A stretch of DNA of 38,285 nt from Alphaproteobacteria bacterium (GCA_030680745.1 JAUXUR010000060.1:1-38285); one strand, 5' to 3'; shown: positions 1 through 7,987, counted from the first letter of the stretch. The notes: a model not told the origin generated them from the letters alone. Translations and numbers: made by a program.

Positions 1-366
1 CCTTAAAAAGGGATTACATATTTTAAAAAAATCATTTAATAACATATTAAAATTGCTTTATCAAATGATAGTAACCGTTCATTCAGAGGCTTGCCCCTTT
101 GAGTGAATTTCGTGTGGATCTCTCAGGATCAAGTCGCGGGAAGTAGGAAGGGGATAGGACATAGGAAGGGGTGACGTGTAAATTTTTACAACTCAAAAAT
201 TTATCTACATTGTTTTTTCAGTATGATTATTTTTAGAAAACACTACAGTACAAACTAAAAAAACATGAACTTCAAAAAATAAATTTAAAAAGTCAAGCAC
301 ACCTCTTGAAAAAAATAAAAATTGCACCAATCTACATAAGATGTTTAGACAAATAAATAGGAAATT
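1..366. other. Gene-free leader region before rsfS
   Basis: No convincing coding sequence is visible here. The stretch is AT-rich except for about 75-172, which holds a decayed piece of the GC-rich palindrome found intact at 11423-11560. A frame open from base 2 to a stop at 104-106 could be the tail of an upstream gene, but its roughly 34 residues resemble nothing I know. The rsfS start has an AGGAA ribosome site just upstream (about 358-362). No clear -35/-10 pair could be fixed. Confidence 0.5.
115..172 (+). repeat. Decayed fragment of the GC-rich palindromic element
   Basis: Bases 115-153 match the right arm of the palindrome at 11518-11557: TGGATC, then CAAGTCGCGGGA, then a GTAGGA-type purine run. 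A second purine-rich copy (ATAGGAAGGGG) follows at about 161-170. The left arm and the complementary half are missing, so this looks like a solo remnant rather than a functional hairpin. Confidence 0.5.
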
Positions 367-768
367 ATGTCTCGTTCAACTGATGCCACACCAGGCAATT
401 ATCGTAAAAAAGCTATAGATTCTAAAGAAATTCTACGCTTAATTTCAGACTCTCTTGATAAAGATAAAGCAGAAGACATTGTTGTGATTCCTCTCGAAGG
501 AAAATCAGAAATTGCTGATTACATGGTCGTTGCAAGCGGTCGTTCAGGTCGTCACATCACGTCACTCGCTGATCATTTACAATCGGAGCTTAAAGGCAAA
601 GGCTTACACCGCGTAACAATAGAAGGCGTTGTAGGAAGTGAATGGGTATTACTTGATGCAGGCGATGTTATCGTGCATCTTTTCCCACCTGAAATAAGAG
701 CTTATTATAATCTTGAAAAATTATGGAGTTTTGAACCTTCATCTCGTAAAACTCAAGAAAACCAATAA
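367..768 (+). CDS. rsfS: Ribosomal silencing factor RsfS (YbeB/Iojap family)
   Basis: RsfS binds ribosomal protein uL14 and blocks joining of the 30S and 50S subunits, which lowers translation in starved cells. The 133-residue length suits the family. The Iojap domain covers roughly residues 20-125 and shows the conserved core: DIVVIPLEGKSEIADYMVVA, the segment SGRSGRHITSLADHL, then EWVLLDAGDVIVHLF and the closing YYNLEKLW. The first 20 residues are a short polar extension. The start has AGGAA six bases upstream. In most alphaproteobacteria this gene directly precedes rlmH, as here, but a 126-bp palindromic element begins right after the stop codon. The usual upstream neighbours (nadD, proA) are not in the window. 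Confidence 0.95.
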   Translation: MSRSTDATPGNYRKKAIDSKEILRLISDSLDKDKAEDIVVIPLEGKSEIADYMVVASGRSGRHITSLADHLQSELKGKGLHRVTIEGVVGSEWVLLDAGDVIVHLFPPEIRAYYNLEKLWSFEPSSRKTQENQ

Positions 769-894
769 TATCCCCAACATGTTTTAACCTGCGGAGGGAT
801 CAGATTTCGGGATTCTCCATACTCATGATGAAGAAATACACGCCGTGTGTCTCACACTCATATTTCTACCCACATGTTAAAACCGATCGGGATA
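769..894. repeat. Palindromic element, family 2 (copy 1)
   Basis: A 126-bp imperfect palindrome fills the rsfS-rlmH spacer, starting one base after the rsfS stop and ending 10 bases before the rlmH start. The outer arms are TATCCCC..GTTTTAAC on the left and GTTAAAAC..GGGATA on the right. An apical hairpin ACAC-gcc-GTGT lies at 838-848. It shares the core CAGATTTCGGGATTC, CTCATG, TACACGC and ACTCAT, in the same order, with the copy at 29077-29207. Confidence 0.8.
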
Positions 895-904
895 TATAAT
901 ACAG

Positions 905-1366
905 ATGTTATCAATTTCAATTCTCGCGATCGGAAAAATAAAGGGAAATGATCTTGAACCTCTTTCTATTCTTTATACAAAAAGAATCAGCTGGCCTTTA
1001 GAATTTATTGAATTAGGCACAAAAAAAAACCTGAAAGGCATTTCTTTAAAAGAGGAAGAAGCAAGTCTTTTTGAAGAGTACATTCATCCTAAAGATTATG
1101 TCATCGCTTTAGATGAACGCGGCAAAAACATAACAAGTATTCAACTCTCAGAAAAATTTGCCCAGTTCGAAATGTCTAGTCCAGGCAAAATTATCTTTAT
1201 CATTGGAGGCGCTGACGGACTTGCGCCTTCAATCTTAGAGCGCGCAAATTTTAAAATTTCTTTCGGGTGCCAAACCTGGCCACATATGCTTGTGCGCGTC
1301 ATGTTGCTGGAGCAAATTTACAGGGCGCAACAAATCTTAATAGGTCATCCCTACCACAGAGCTTGA
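905..1366 (+). CDS. rlmH: 23S rRNA (pseudouridine1915-N3)-methyltransferase RlmH
   Basis: RlmH is a SPOUT-class methyltransferase that uses SAM to methylate pseudouridine 1915 in helix 69 of 23S rRNA, acting on assembled ribosomes. The 153-residue protein has the family length. The SAM-binding knot is visible as IIFIIGGADG (residues 96-105), and the C-terminal signature runs from SFGCQTWPHMLVR through LEQIYRAQQI to the terminal HPYHR (148-152). The last residue follows this motif directly, so the gene is complete. It lies downstream of rsfS, its usual partner, but separated from it by a palindromic element, and a second element of another family follows its stop within 20 bases. Confidence 0.96.
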   Translation: MLSISILAIGKIKGNDLEPLSILYTKRISWPLEFIELGTKKNLKGISLKEEEASLFEEYIHPKDYVIALDERGKNITSIQLSEKFAQFEMSSPGKIIFIIGGADGLAPSILERANFKISFGCQTWPHMLVRVMLLEQIYRAQQILIGHPYHRA

Positions 1367-1381
1367 AATATTTGGATTGTA

Positions 1382-1497
1382 CTGCCCACCCTATGGACAA
1401 ATTCGTAGTCAGCTCTCCACTTCCGGTACTCATGTACTTAAGTACACTCCGTTCCGGTTCTCGCCCTTCCTAGACTTTGCCACATAATCTGGACAGT
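1382..1497 (-). repeat. Palindromic element, family 1 (copy A, inverted)
   Basis: On the minus strand this reads CAGATTATGTGGCAAAGTCT, then an ACCGGAACGGA segment, the apical palindrome GTACTTAAGTAC, ATGAGTACCGGAAG, and a terminal arm ending GGTGGGC. It matches the copies at 2422-2528 and 9535-9645 along its length. With the copy at 2422-2528 it flanks the HAD hydrolase gene in inverted orientation. Confidence 0.8.
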
Positions 1498-1517
1498 TGA
1501 GAACTATGTTTGATTCG

Positions 1518-2369
1518 TTATGACCAGCTTAATTCTGGCATGACATAAGACGGATTAACATTGTAAGAAGCACAAAGTTTTTTAAAATTTTCTTCATTAA
1601 ATAAACCTTCTGGATAAAGATCTTTTGAATGAACACCCGTTAATGTCAATATTGTTTTAATACCTGCTTGTTGACCACCACGCATATCTGTCGCAAATGA
1701 ATCGCCGACAGCTAAAACCTCATTTGGATCTTGAATATTGAGCATGGACATAGCACGTTTATAAACGTTTGCATGCGGTTTTCCAAAATAATGAACTTGA
1801 CCGCCTAAATCTTCATAGCGTTTGGCATAAGTACCGGCACAAAGCAAAAGATTATTTCCCACATAAACGTGCATGTCGGGATTAAAGCAAAGCATAAGTA
1901 AATTTTTCTCAATCGCTTGCATTAAAAAATCGTCTTTAGAAAGAGGATTCAAATCAGGGTTAATGAAACCCGTATTAAGTAAAAATTCCGCTTGATCAAG
2001 ATCTTCAGTGCGATTGAGCGTTAACTTATCAAATAAACCACGATGCGCTATTTCACCCATATGAAAACAAATATTGCCAAATACATTGTTTTCTTTAAGT
2101 GTAAGATAACCTTCTTCACCAGAAGAATGAAGAAAATCATAGTAATTTTCTGGAATACCACATTTAAGAAGCGATTCTTGAACACTTTCTTTAAGGCGTG
2201 GTGCATTTGAAAGAACAAGGATCTTTTTGCCTTGTGCACGTAAAGTTGTAAGCGCCTCCAAGACATATGGGTAAGATTGTACGCCGTTATGGAGGACACC
2301 CCAAGCATCAAGAATAATTGCTTTAAAAGGGGATGAAATTTCTTCGAGGCCGGTAATATGTAAAGTCAT
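1518..2369 (-). CDS. HAD-superfamily class IIA hydrolase (TIGR01459-type, NagD-like)
   Basis: A cytoplasmic haloacid-dehalogenase-fold phosphatase of 283 residues; the natural substrate of this subfamily is not known to me. Motif I is ILDAWGVLHNG (residues 19-29), with Asp21 as the expected nucleophile; the DxWGVxHxG form instead of DxDGT marks this alphaproteobacterial NagD-like subfamily. Motif II is VLSNAPR (near residue 52), and motif III/IV is the C-terminal AVGDSFATDMRGG followed by AGIKTILTLTG. The class IIA cap lies between motifs II and III. The gene stands alone, transcribed against rlmH, and is bracketed by inverted copies of family 1 palindromes at 1382-1497 and 2422-2528. That arrangement could have let it move or invert as a unit, which is inference only. 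Confidence 0.88.
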   Translation of the reverse strand: MTLHITGLEEISSPFKAIILDAWGVLHNGVQSYPYVLEALTTLRAQGKKILVLSNAPRLKESVQESLLKCGIPENYYDFLHSSGEEGYLTLKENNVFGNICFHMGEIAHRGLFDKLTLNRTEDLDQAEFLLNTGFINPDLNPLSKDDFLMQAIEKNLLMLCFNPDMHVYVGNNLLLCAGTYAKRYEDLGGQVHYFGKPHANVYKRAMSMLNIQDPNEVLAVGDSFATDMRGGQQAGIKTILTLTGVHSKDLYPEGLFNEENFKKLCASYNVNPSYVMPELSWS

Positions 2370-2421
2370 TTTCTCTCAAATTATAATATTAAATTGTTTA
2401 TGTTATTTTGTAAAAACTATT

Positions 2422-2528
2422 CAGATTATGAGGCAAAGTCTAGAAAAGCTGAGAACCGGAACGGAATGTACCACTTTGTACATGAGTACCGGAAACGGAA
2501 GCTTGACGACGAATTTGCTCATAATCTG
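2422..2528 (+). repeat. Palindromic element, family 1 (copy B)
   Basis: A 107-bp imperfect palindrome with outer arms CAGATTATGAGGCAAA and TTTGCTCATAATCTG (one inserted G) and an apical hairpin ATGTAC-CACTTT-GTACAT. It ends seven bases from the fliX stop codon. It is the mirror-orientation partner of the element at 1382-1497. Confidence 0.85.
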
Positions 2529-2534
2529 GGTAGT

Positions 2535-2945
2535 TTATCGGGAGAATTTAGCAGCTTCAACTGACGCCCGCAAGTAAATAGCATCAAGAACATCTTGCAA
2601 ATTAGAATCGCCGACATCGTCTTTATCAATTAATAAAGATTGCATAGAATTTAAAATCTGTTTTGGATCATTTCCGAAAGATATGGATTTCTGAAGATTC
2701 GCTAATTCTTCTAAAATTGAATGACCTTTGCGGATTGCTTTTTTTTTCTTTTCAAATGCCGCATCAACTTCTTGAAGCGCCCATAAAGAAGCTATAGATT
2801 GCATTGAAGATAATTGGACAATATCGCCAGATTGTGAAGTTTCTTTTGCCAAAGTTGTTGAAAAACTGGCATTATCTGTTTTTGATGCATTGCTTTTATT
2901 TTTAATCCCATTTGTTTTAAGGGATCTCATTGATTCAATTTTCAT
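2535..2945 (-). CDS. fliX: Flagellar assembly regulator FliX
   Basis: FliX links early flagellar assembly to the activity of the sigma-54 activator FlbD in Caulobacter and relatives. The C-terminal half matches the family: a helix with RKGHSILEELANLQKSI, then the closing LQDVLDAIYLRASVEAAKF, which corresponds to the LxxVLDEIxLRAxVELAK signature. I chose the ATG at 2945 (protein begins MKIESMRSL, 136 residues) rather than an upstream ATG at 2993: FliX proteins begin MKI, a GAGG ribosome site sits just before it, and the longer start would run through the promoter region. It is divergent from flgI, as in Caulobacter, which supports the call strongly. Confidence 0.88.
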   Translation of the reverse strand: MKIESMRSLKTNGIKNKSNASKTDNASFSTTLAKETSQSGDIVQLSSMQSIASLWALQEVDAAFEKKKKAIRKGHSILEELANLQKSISFGNDPKQILNSMQSLLIDKDDVGDSNLQDVLDAIYLRASVEAAKFSR

Positions 2946-2976
2946 AAATCCTCGCTTCTCCCTCATTGTACTCAAT

Positions 2977-2982
2977 ATTATA
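2977..2982 (-). promoter_or_regulatory. Candidate -10 box for fliX
   Basis: On the minus strand a perfect TATAAT lies about 32 bases before the chosen fliX start. The -35 region is poor (TTGGAT at a 19-base spacing). The site is inside the fliX-flgI divergent spacer, so fliX would be read from a housekeeping promoter while flgI uses sigma-54. Confidence 0.4.
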
Positions 2983-3010
2983 TCCAAATGCAAATGAGTG
3001 CATCCAAAAT

Positions 3011-3027
3011 TGGCACAAAGATTGCAT
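3011..3027 (+). promoter_or_regulatory. Sigma-54 (-24/-12) promoter of the flgI operon
   Basis: The sequence TGGCAC-AAAGA-TTGCAT matches the sigma-54 consensus exactly: GG at 3012-3013 and GC at 3024-3025, with the required spacing. Transcription would begin near 3036, right at the GGAGGG ribosome site (3037-3042), leaving a leader of about 15 bases before the ATG at 3052. This fits sigma-54/FlbD control of middle-to-late flagellar genes and rules out the longer flgI start. Confidence 0.9.
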
Positions 3028-3051
3028 AGTTTAAACGGAGGGTACCCATTA

Positions 3052-4206
3052 ATGAAAAATCAGATCCAAAAAAAACAATCTGTTACATCAATGCTTAAAG
3101 CATTAAGTGTGCTAATATGCTTTGTTTTTTTAGATTATGCGGCATACGCCAATTCCCGCATTAAAGATATTGCAGATTTTGAAGGTGTCAGGGATAACAT
3201 CCTTGTAGGGTATGGACTTGTCATAGGCCTGAATGGAACGGGCGACAAACTTAACTCTGCTGTTTTCACACGTGAAAGTTTTATTGCGATGTTGGAACGT
3301 CTAGGTGTCAATGCACGGGATAAAAGTTTAAACAGTAAAAATATTGCAGCCGTCATGGTCACAGCAACACTTAATCCTTTTTCACGCCAAGGAACCCGCG
3401 TCACCGTTCAAGTGTCAACTATTGGTGATGCAACTGATTTACGTGGCGGCACATTGGTTGCAACACCTTTAAAAGGTGCTGATAATGAAGTTTATGCGGT
3501 CGGCCAAGGACCTGTCATTGTCAGTGGTTTTCAAGCGATTGGTGAAGCAGCCTCTATTGTTAAAGGACATCCAACAGCTGGGCTTATTCCCAATGGCGCT
3601 ATTGTTGAACGTGAAATTCCATTTGAATTAAACACACAATCAAGTATTCGCATTTATTTACGTAATCCTGATTTTACAACAGCCCAACGCGTTACTCATG
3701 CTGTTAATACAAGTTTTCTACATAATCCACAGATTAAATCTCCCATTGCTAGATTGATTGATAAAGCAACCATTGAAATGGAAGTACCGCCTTATTACAA
3801 AGATCAAACATCTCTTCTTTTAACAAAAGTAGAACAATTATCAATTACACCCGATATGGCTGCAAAAATTTTAATCGATAAATCATCTGGCGTCGTCGTA
3901 ATGGGCGAAAATGTTCGCATTAGACCCGTTGCCATCGCACAAGGTAATATCTCTATTAAAATTGTTGAAACACCCATGGTGTCGCAACCAAATTCACTTT
4001 CAGAAGGTGAAACTGTTGTTGTGCCACGTACGAATGTAACAATTGAAGAAGGCAATAAGAAATTAACGCTTTTAAAATCAGCCCCTACAATTGGTGATTT
4101 AGTACGTAATTTAAATGCGTTAGGCGTTACAGTGCCGGAACTTATGGATATCATCAATGCGATTCATCGTATGGGCGCAATACAAGCAAGTTTGGAGGTT
4201 GTGTAA
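3052..4206 (+). CDS. flgI: Flagellar P-ring protein FlgI
   Basis: FlgI is exported by Sec and polymerises around the flagellar rod in the peptidoglycan layer as the P ring. The 384-residue product starts with a signal peptide (KNQIQKK, a hydrophobic stretch LKALSVLICFVFL, cleavage near AAYA-NS) and continues with the strongly conserved RIKDIADFEGVRDNILVGYG and LVIGLNGTGD. Further signatures are NIAAVMVTA, the RQGTRVTVQVSTIGDA segment, LRGGTLVATPL, GEAASIVKGHPTAG and the C-terminal NALGVTVPELMDIINAI. The ATG at 3052 has GGAGGG nine bases upstream and follows a sigma-54 promoter; a start at 2998 would lie upstream of that promoter. Its stop overlaps the next start by one base (TAATG), so translation is probably coupled. 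Confidence 0.97.
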   Translation: MKNQIQKKQSVTSMLKALSVLICFVFLDYAAYANSRIKDIADFEGVRDNILVGYGLVIGLNGTGDKLNSAVFTRESFIAMLERLGVNARDKSLNSKNIAAVMVTATLNPFSRQGTRVTVQVSTIGDATDLRGGTLVATPLKGADNEVYAVGQGPVIVSGFQAIGEAASIVKGHPTAGLIPNGAIVEREIPFELNTQSSIRIYLRNPDFTTAQRVTHAVNTSFLHNPQIKSPIARLIDKATIEMEVPPYYKDQTSLLLTKVEQLSITPDMAAKILIDKSSGVVVMGENVRIRPVAIAQGNISIKIVETPMVSQPNSLSEGETVVVPRTNVTIEEGNKKLTLLKSAPTIGDLVRNLNALGVTVPELMDIINAIHRMGAIQASLEVV

Positions 4207-4532
4207 TGAATACATCAATAAACGATATATCTGATCTTAAATCCTTTGCAGATAATAAAGTAATGGATAAACCTAAAAGCAAAGAAGGCGAAAATATATT
4301 TTTGGGCCATATCCTTGCAGGTATGTTTGAAGAAATGATCCCTGAGGAAAAAGGATGGGATGATGGAAATGTTAAACTTTTTCAAGGATTATATTTAGCA
4401 GAAATTCTAAAAGATCCTAATGCTGTTGATTCTTTTGGTATTGGTCAACAATTATTTGAAGATCAAAATCAAGGCAAAAAACCTATTAAGGCATATCAAC
4501 AAGCTCAAAACATGGTAGCGGAAGCTGCTTAA
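4206..4532 (+). CDS. flgJ: Rod-binding protein, FlgJ N-terminal domain / CheL type
   Basis: A 108-residue cytoplasmic or rod-associated protein matching the short alphaproteobacterial form of FlgJ, often called CheL, which has the rod-binding (cap) domain but no muramidase domain. The visible family pattern is FLGHILAGMFEEMIP in the middle, a loop with GWDDGNVKLFQGLYLAEIL, then the closing GIGQQLFED. Members of this family help the rod pass through the periplasm, and its place between flgI and the hook-associated genes is typical. It begins inside the flgI stop codon. The symbol cheL is used in Caulobacter literature for the same gene. Confidence 0.82.
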   Translation: MNTSINDISDLKSFADNKVMDKPKSKEGENIFLGHILAGMFEEMIPEEKGWDDGNVKLFQGLYLAEILKDPNAVDSFGIGQQLFEDQNQGKKPIKAYQQAQNMVAEAA

Positions 4533-4547
4533 AAAACAGGTGGTAAA

Positions 4548-4991
4548 ATGGTAAAAGAAAAAAAAGCCGCAATAAATCCGGATGACATACTTATTACTTG
4601 TTTAAACGATTTAAATCTAGTTATCCAAGCTTATAAACACCAAACAAAAATTATACGTTCATATCAACTGGATCTTTTTCAAGAAACAGAAAAATCAAAA
4701 GTAAAATTCATGGAAATTTACAATATAAGTCTTGAAAACATGTTGAATGTTCCTGAAACAGCAAAACCTTTTTCAAAAACACTTAAAGATAAATTTTTAC
4801 ACTCTTTTGAGAAACTGAAAGAAGTCATGCTTACCAATAAATTGGTTTTAGAAGCCACACAAAAAACTAAAGAACATTTGATGGATATTTATAAAAATTA
4901 TATTGAAGAAGAACTCAATACAAAATCCTATACTTATAAAGGAAAAATATTAAAATCTTTCCCTACAACAACTTTTTTTGAGAGTATATAA
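4548..4991 (+). CDS. Probable FlgN-like flagellar export chaperone
   Basis: A 147-residue, highly charged, all-helical protein without signal peptide or membrane segment. Its length, predicted helical content and place directly before flgK and flgL are those of FlgN, the cytoplasmic chaperone that holds the hook-filament junction proteins FlgK and FlgL until export. The sequence itself is not strongly conserved: I see a long N-terminal helix (CLNDLNLVIQAYKHQTKII) and a second one around KLVLEATQKTKEHLMDIYK, comparable to FlgN helices. An AGGTGG ribosome site precedes the start, and flgK begins five bases after its stop. The function rests mainly on position; another flagellar accessory helical protein is possible. 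Confidence 0.6.
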   Translation: MVKEKKAAINPDDILITCLNDLNLVIQAYKHQTKIIRSYQLDLFQETEKSKVKFMEIYNISLENMLNVPETAKPFSKTLKDKFLHSFEKLKEVMLTNKLVLEATQKTKEHLMDIYKNYIEEELNTKSYTYKGKILKSFPTTTFFESI

Positions 4992-4996
4992 AACAA

Positions 4997-7000
4997 ATGT
5001 CTAATGTTTTATTATCTTCTTTAAATGCTAATCTTTCAGCTCTTCAGACAGCACAAGGAAATGCTGTGCGTTCCTCAGATCCAGACGCGACCTATGAAAG
5101 TAGAAAAATTACAACAAAAACGTCTAATAATAAAACAACTGGGTTTGAAATAACGCCTCCCCAAGGATATGTAAATAACCAATTAAGTCAGTCTATTCGC
5201 AATGATATCTCCGCATTAGGATATAATGAGTCAATGCTTTCTAAATTTAGAGATTTGGAACCTCTATTAGGGCAAGTAAACTCACCCTCAAGCTTTACGG
5301 CATTGTTTGAACGCTTTCAAACAACACTTAGTAATTTTGCAACAAGTCCTGACAATGAAAGCATTAAAAGTCAACTTGTTTCTATCAGCCAACAATTAAC
5401 AACAAGATTGAACGAATTGGAAACAAAGGTACAAAATATTCGTGATTCTTGTGAAAAAGATATAGATTTAGAAGTTAAAAATTTAACAAAAAGTGTAAAT
5501 ATTGTTATAGAAAAAAACAATAAAATAAAAGATGCAGTTTCGACAGGCGAATCAATATCAGCCCTTGAAGATAGTAGGCGCGGTGCCTTAAACGAAATAG
5601 CACGTGCACTTGCTATAAGTGTAACAAACAATCCAGATGGAAGCGTAAATGTTAATGGTCCTAGCGGTATTAATTTAGCATCTACACAAGGTACTTCTTT
5701 TGTTTTTGAGCGCTCTGAAACAATTGATGCATCTGTTGTTTATCCTGATACATTAAAAGGATTAATGATTAACAACCAAGATGTAACAACTATTATCAAA
5801 AGCGTGGGACAGCCTAATTCAAACAATCAAGCAAAATTATCAGCACTTTTTGAATTACGTGATGATATATTGCCCAATTTATCCCAAAACATAAGTCAAT
5901 TAGCACGTAATCTTAAAGAAGAACTCAATGAAATCCATAACAACGCATCAGGATTTCCAGGCGCACAATTATTAAAGGGCACAAAAGAAGTTCTTGGCAC
6001 AGATACATTTTTTGGCACCGGAAATGCACGCATTGCTACCCTTAATAAAGACGGCATTATTCAGCATTTCGTTGACATTGATGTATCAGCCTTAGGTAAT
6101 GTGAACGCTATTGTTGGCGCTATCAATGCTGGATTGGCTGGGGATGCAACAGCATCCATTGTTGACGGGAAATTAAATATTAAGGGTAATAATGGATCAA
6201 ATATTGCCATTAATGAAAACACAAGTCAAATGCTTGATCCTACAATTAAAGTAGGGCTTTATGATACGAACGGCGCCGAAATTGGGATTTATAATTTTAA
6301 CCCAGGTGTAAGTCTTGCAAATACAGTTACTGCAATGAACGTTCAATTTGGTGCTAATGCAGTTGCAAGTTTAGATAACAATAAAATATATATTTCAGCC
6401 CTTAATAACAATAAATTAAAATTAAATGATTATCCGTTGGAAAAAGGGACGACTATTAGATCAAAAGGTCTTTCATCCTATTTTGGTCTCAATGATTTTT
6501 TTGTTGCTTCAACAAACCCATTAAGCCCTTCAACGGCTAGAAGCATCAAATTAAATCCAACTTTAAACGCGAATCCTGGCTTAATAAGTATTTCTTCACT
6601 CGACCTTACAGCAGGTATTGGACAGAGAGGTACCACCGCAAGAGGTATTCCACGTGCTGATGGAAATACACCGACGGCTTCAATGCGAGATGCCCTATCC
6701 AATGAAGTCTTATTTCATGGCACTGGCAATATAGGAAGTACATCAAGTTCTGTTTTAAATTATTCCATTTCTCTATTAAGCAATATTTCAATGAATTCAA
6801 ACATCTCAGAAGATAAAGTAAAAAACAATACAGAAAGCCTTAATAGTAGCGAACAAGAATTTCAAAAAAAAGCACGAAAATCAATTCAAGAAATTTCATT
6901 AATAATCGCTCAATTACAACATGTCGTAAATACAATTAGTGCTGCATTGGCCAAACAAAATGAACTTGATCAACGATTGGCAAATGTATTTTCCAGGTAA
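4997..7000 (+). CDS. flgK: Flagellar hook-associated protein 1 FlgK
   Basis: FlgK forms the first of two junction zones between hook and filament outside the cell. The N-terminal region follows the FlgK pattern (SSLNANLSALQTAQ, then ESRKITT), but the usual NNIANANTPGY block is shortened to GNAVRSSDPDATY. The family body is recognisable at NQLSQSIRNDISALGYNESM (about 62-81), the FERFQTTLSNFATSPDNESI stretch, and the helix LPNLSQNISQLARNLKEELN followed by EIHNNASG. The C-terminal coiled-coil is also divergent (ending QNELDQRLANVFSR). At 667 residues it is longer than many FlgKs because of a variable D2/D3 region (about 330-560). It is followed by flgL after 21 bases, as usual. Confidence 0.85.
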   Translation: MSNVLLSSLNANLSALQTAQGNAVRSSDPDATYESRKITTKTSNNKTTGFEITPPQGYVNNQLSQSIRNDISALGYNESMLSKFRDLEPLLGQVNSPSSFTALFERFQTTLSNFATSPDNESIKSQLVSISQQLTTRLNELETKVQNIRDSCEKDIDLEVKNLTKSVNIVIEKNNKIKDAVSTGESISALEDSRRGALNEIARALAISVTNNPDGSVNVNGPSGINLASTQGTSFVFERSETIDASVVYPDTLKGLMINNQDVTTIIKSVGQPNSNNQAKLSALFELRDDILPNLSQNISQLARNLKEELNEIHNNASGFPGAQLLKGTKEVLGTDTFFGTGNARIATLNKDGIIQHFVDIDVSALGNVNAIVGAINAGLAGDATASIVDGKLNIKGNNGSNIAINENTSQMLDPTIKVGLYDTNGAEIGIYNFNPGVSLANTVTAMNVQFGANAVASLDNNKIYISALNNNKLKLNDYPLEKGTTIRSKGLSSYFGLNDFFVASTNPLSPSTARSIKLNPTLNANPGLISISSLDLTAGIGQRGTTARGIPRADGNTPTASMRDALSNEVLFHGTGNIGSTSSSVLNYSISLLSNISMNSNISEDKVKNNTESLNSSEQEFQKKARKSIQEISLIIAQLQHVVNTISAALAKQNELDQRLANVFSR

Positions 7001-7021
7001 CAATTAAAAATAGGTGTTTTA

Positions 7022-7987
7022 ATGTCTGAAACTTCTCCTGTAAGCCCTACAATGTCGATGATTGCATATAGCATCAAGACAACATCAGAATCAGTTGAAA
7101 AATATCAAATCCAACTTTCAACCAATCAAAAAGAAATTCAATATGCTGGATTGGGCGATCTAGCTTCTTCATATGTATCAATTGAATCATTTTTAGAAAA
7201 AAACAATGCTCAAATTAATAATACACTTTTTGTAGGTACTGATTTTTCAATTGTGCAAAATACCACTGAATCATTACGTTATTATGCTGAAAAATTTTCT
7301 ACGTTAGCAGGTCAAGCACAAAGAGATGAATTGCCAGGTTTTGATTATCAAAAATCATCAAAATACACTTTAAATCTTGTCCGGGACATTTTAAATACAA
7401 AAACAGAACGATATTTATGTGGTGGATCTGTAATCAATGAACCACCCGTCAATTTAGACGCATTGCCCGATCCAGCGACATATCATTTAGATGACACAGA
7501 TGATATCCCTATTGATCCTGATAACCCGCAAGCTAAACCAACTTATTATCAAGGCGATAATAATCCACAGCAATTACATATAAATAGTCAAAACTTGAAA
7601 ATGAGCTTTACAGCAAATGAAGTTGGTCCTCAGCGGCTTATTCGCGCATTGCATCTTTTAAGCACAACGGATTCTAATGCTGGAAATTACAAGCAAGTAG
7701 TTGACGAAGTTGTTCGTCTTTCAAAACTTGCAGTCAATGATTTTCGAAATATTGAATCAAGATTAGGGGAAATTTCGGGTTCTATAAAAACTGCCAAAGA
7801 TAATATTCTTTCTCAAAATGTAGGCTTTTCAAAACAATTACAGGATATTAATGGCATTAATAAAAATGAAGCAGCTATACAAGCAATGTCAGCTATTAAT
7901 CTAGTCAACATAAATAATCAAATTGCTGCCCAAATACTGAAATCAACAGGAGAAGCTTGCAGCAGATTTTTCGCAGCTGCTGCTTAA
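7022..7987 (+). CDS. flgL: Flagellar hook-filament junction protein FlgL (flagellin-like)
   Basis: FlgL is the second junction protein, between FlgK and flagellin. This 321-residue protein has flagellin-like terminal helices: KYQIQLSTNQKEIQYAGLGD (the alphaproteobacterial form of the junction motif) and, at the C-terminus, NFRNIESRLGEISGSIKTAK with ASINLVNINNQ-type heptads (here SAINLVNINNQIAAQILKST). A variable, Pro/Asp-rich insert occupies about residues 140-190. The gene closes the flgI-flgL operon. It ends with a short Ala-rich tail. No strong terminator could be identified in the 170 bases before ffh. Confidence 0.85.
   Translation: MSETSPVSPTMSMIAYSIKTTSESVEKYQIQLSTNQKEIQYAGLGDLASSYVSIESFLEKNNAQINNTLFVGTDFSIVQNTTESLRYYAEKFSTLAGQAQRDELPGFDYQKSSKYTLNLVRDILNTKTERYLCGGSVINEPPVNLDALPDPATYHLDDTDDIPIDPDNPQAKPTYYQGDNNPQQLHINSQNLKMSFTANEVGPQRLIRALHLLSTTDSNAGNYKQVVDEVVRLSKLAVNDFRNIESRLGEISGSIKTAKDNILSQNVGFSKQLQDINGINKNEAAIQAMSAINLVNINNQIAAQILKSTGEACSRFFAAAA

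Noticed and set aside
1267..1473. 68-residue frame overlapping the end of rlmH
   Set aside because: It is an overlapping frame of rlmH running into a palindromic repeat, with no ribosome site.
2946..2993. Longer start for fliX
   Set aside because: The added residues do not fit the family, which begins MKI, and they cross the candidate -10 box.
2998..3051. Longer start for flgI (18 extra residues)
   Set aside because: It begins upstream of the -24/-12 promoter whose transcript starts near 3036, and the extra residues would precede the signal peptide.
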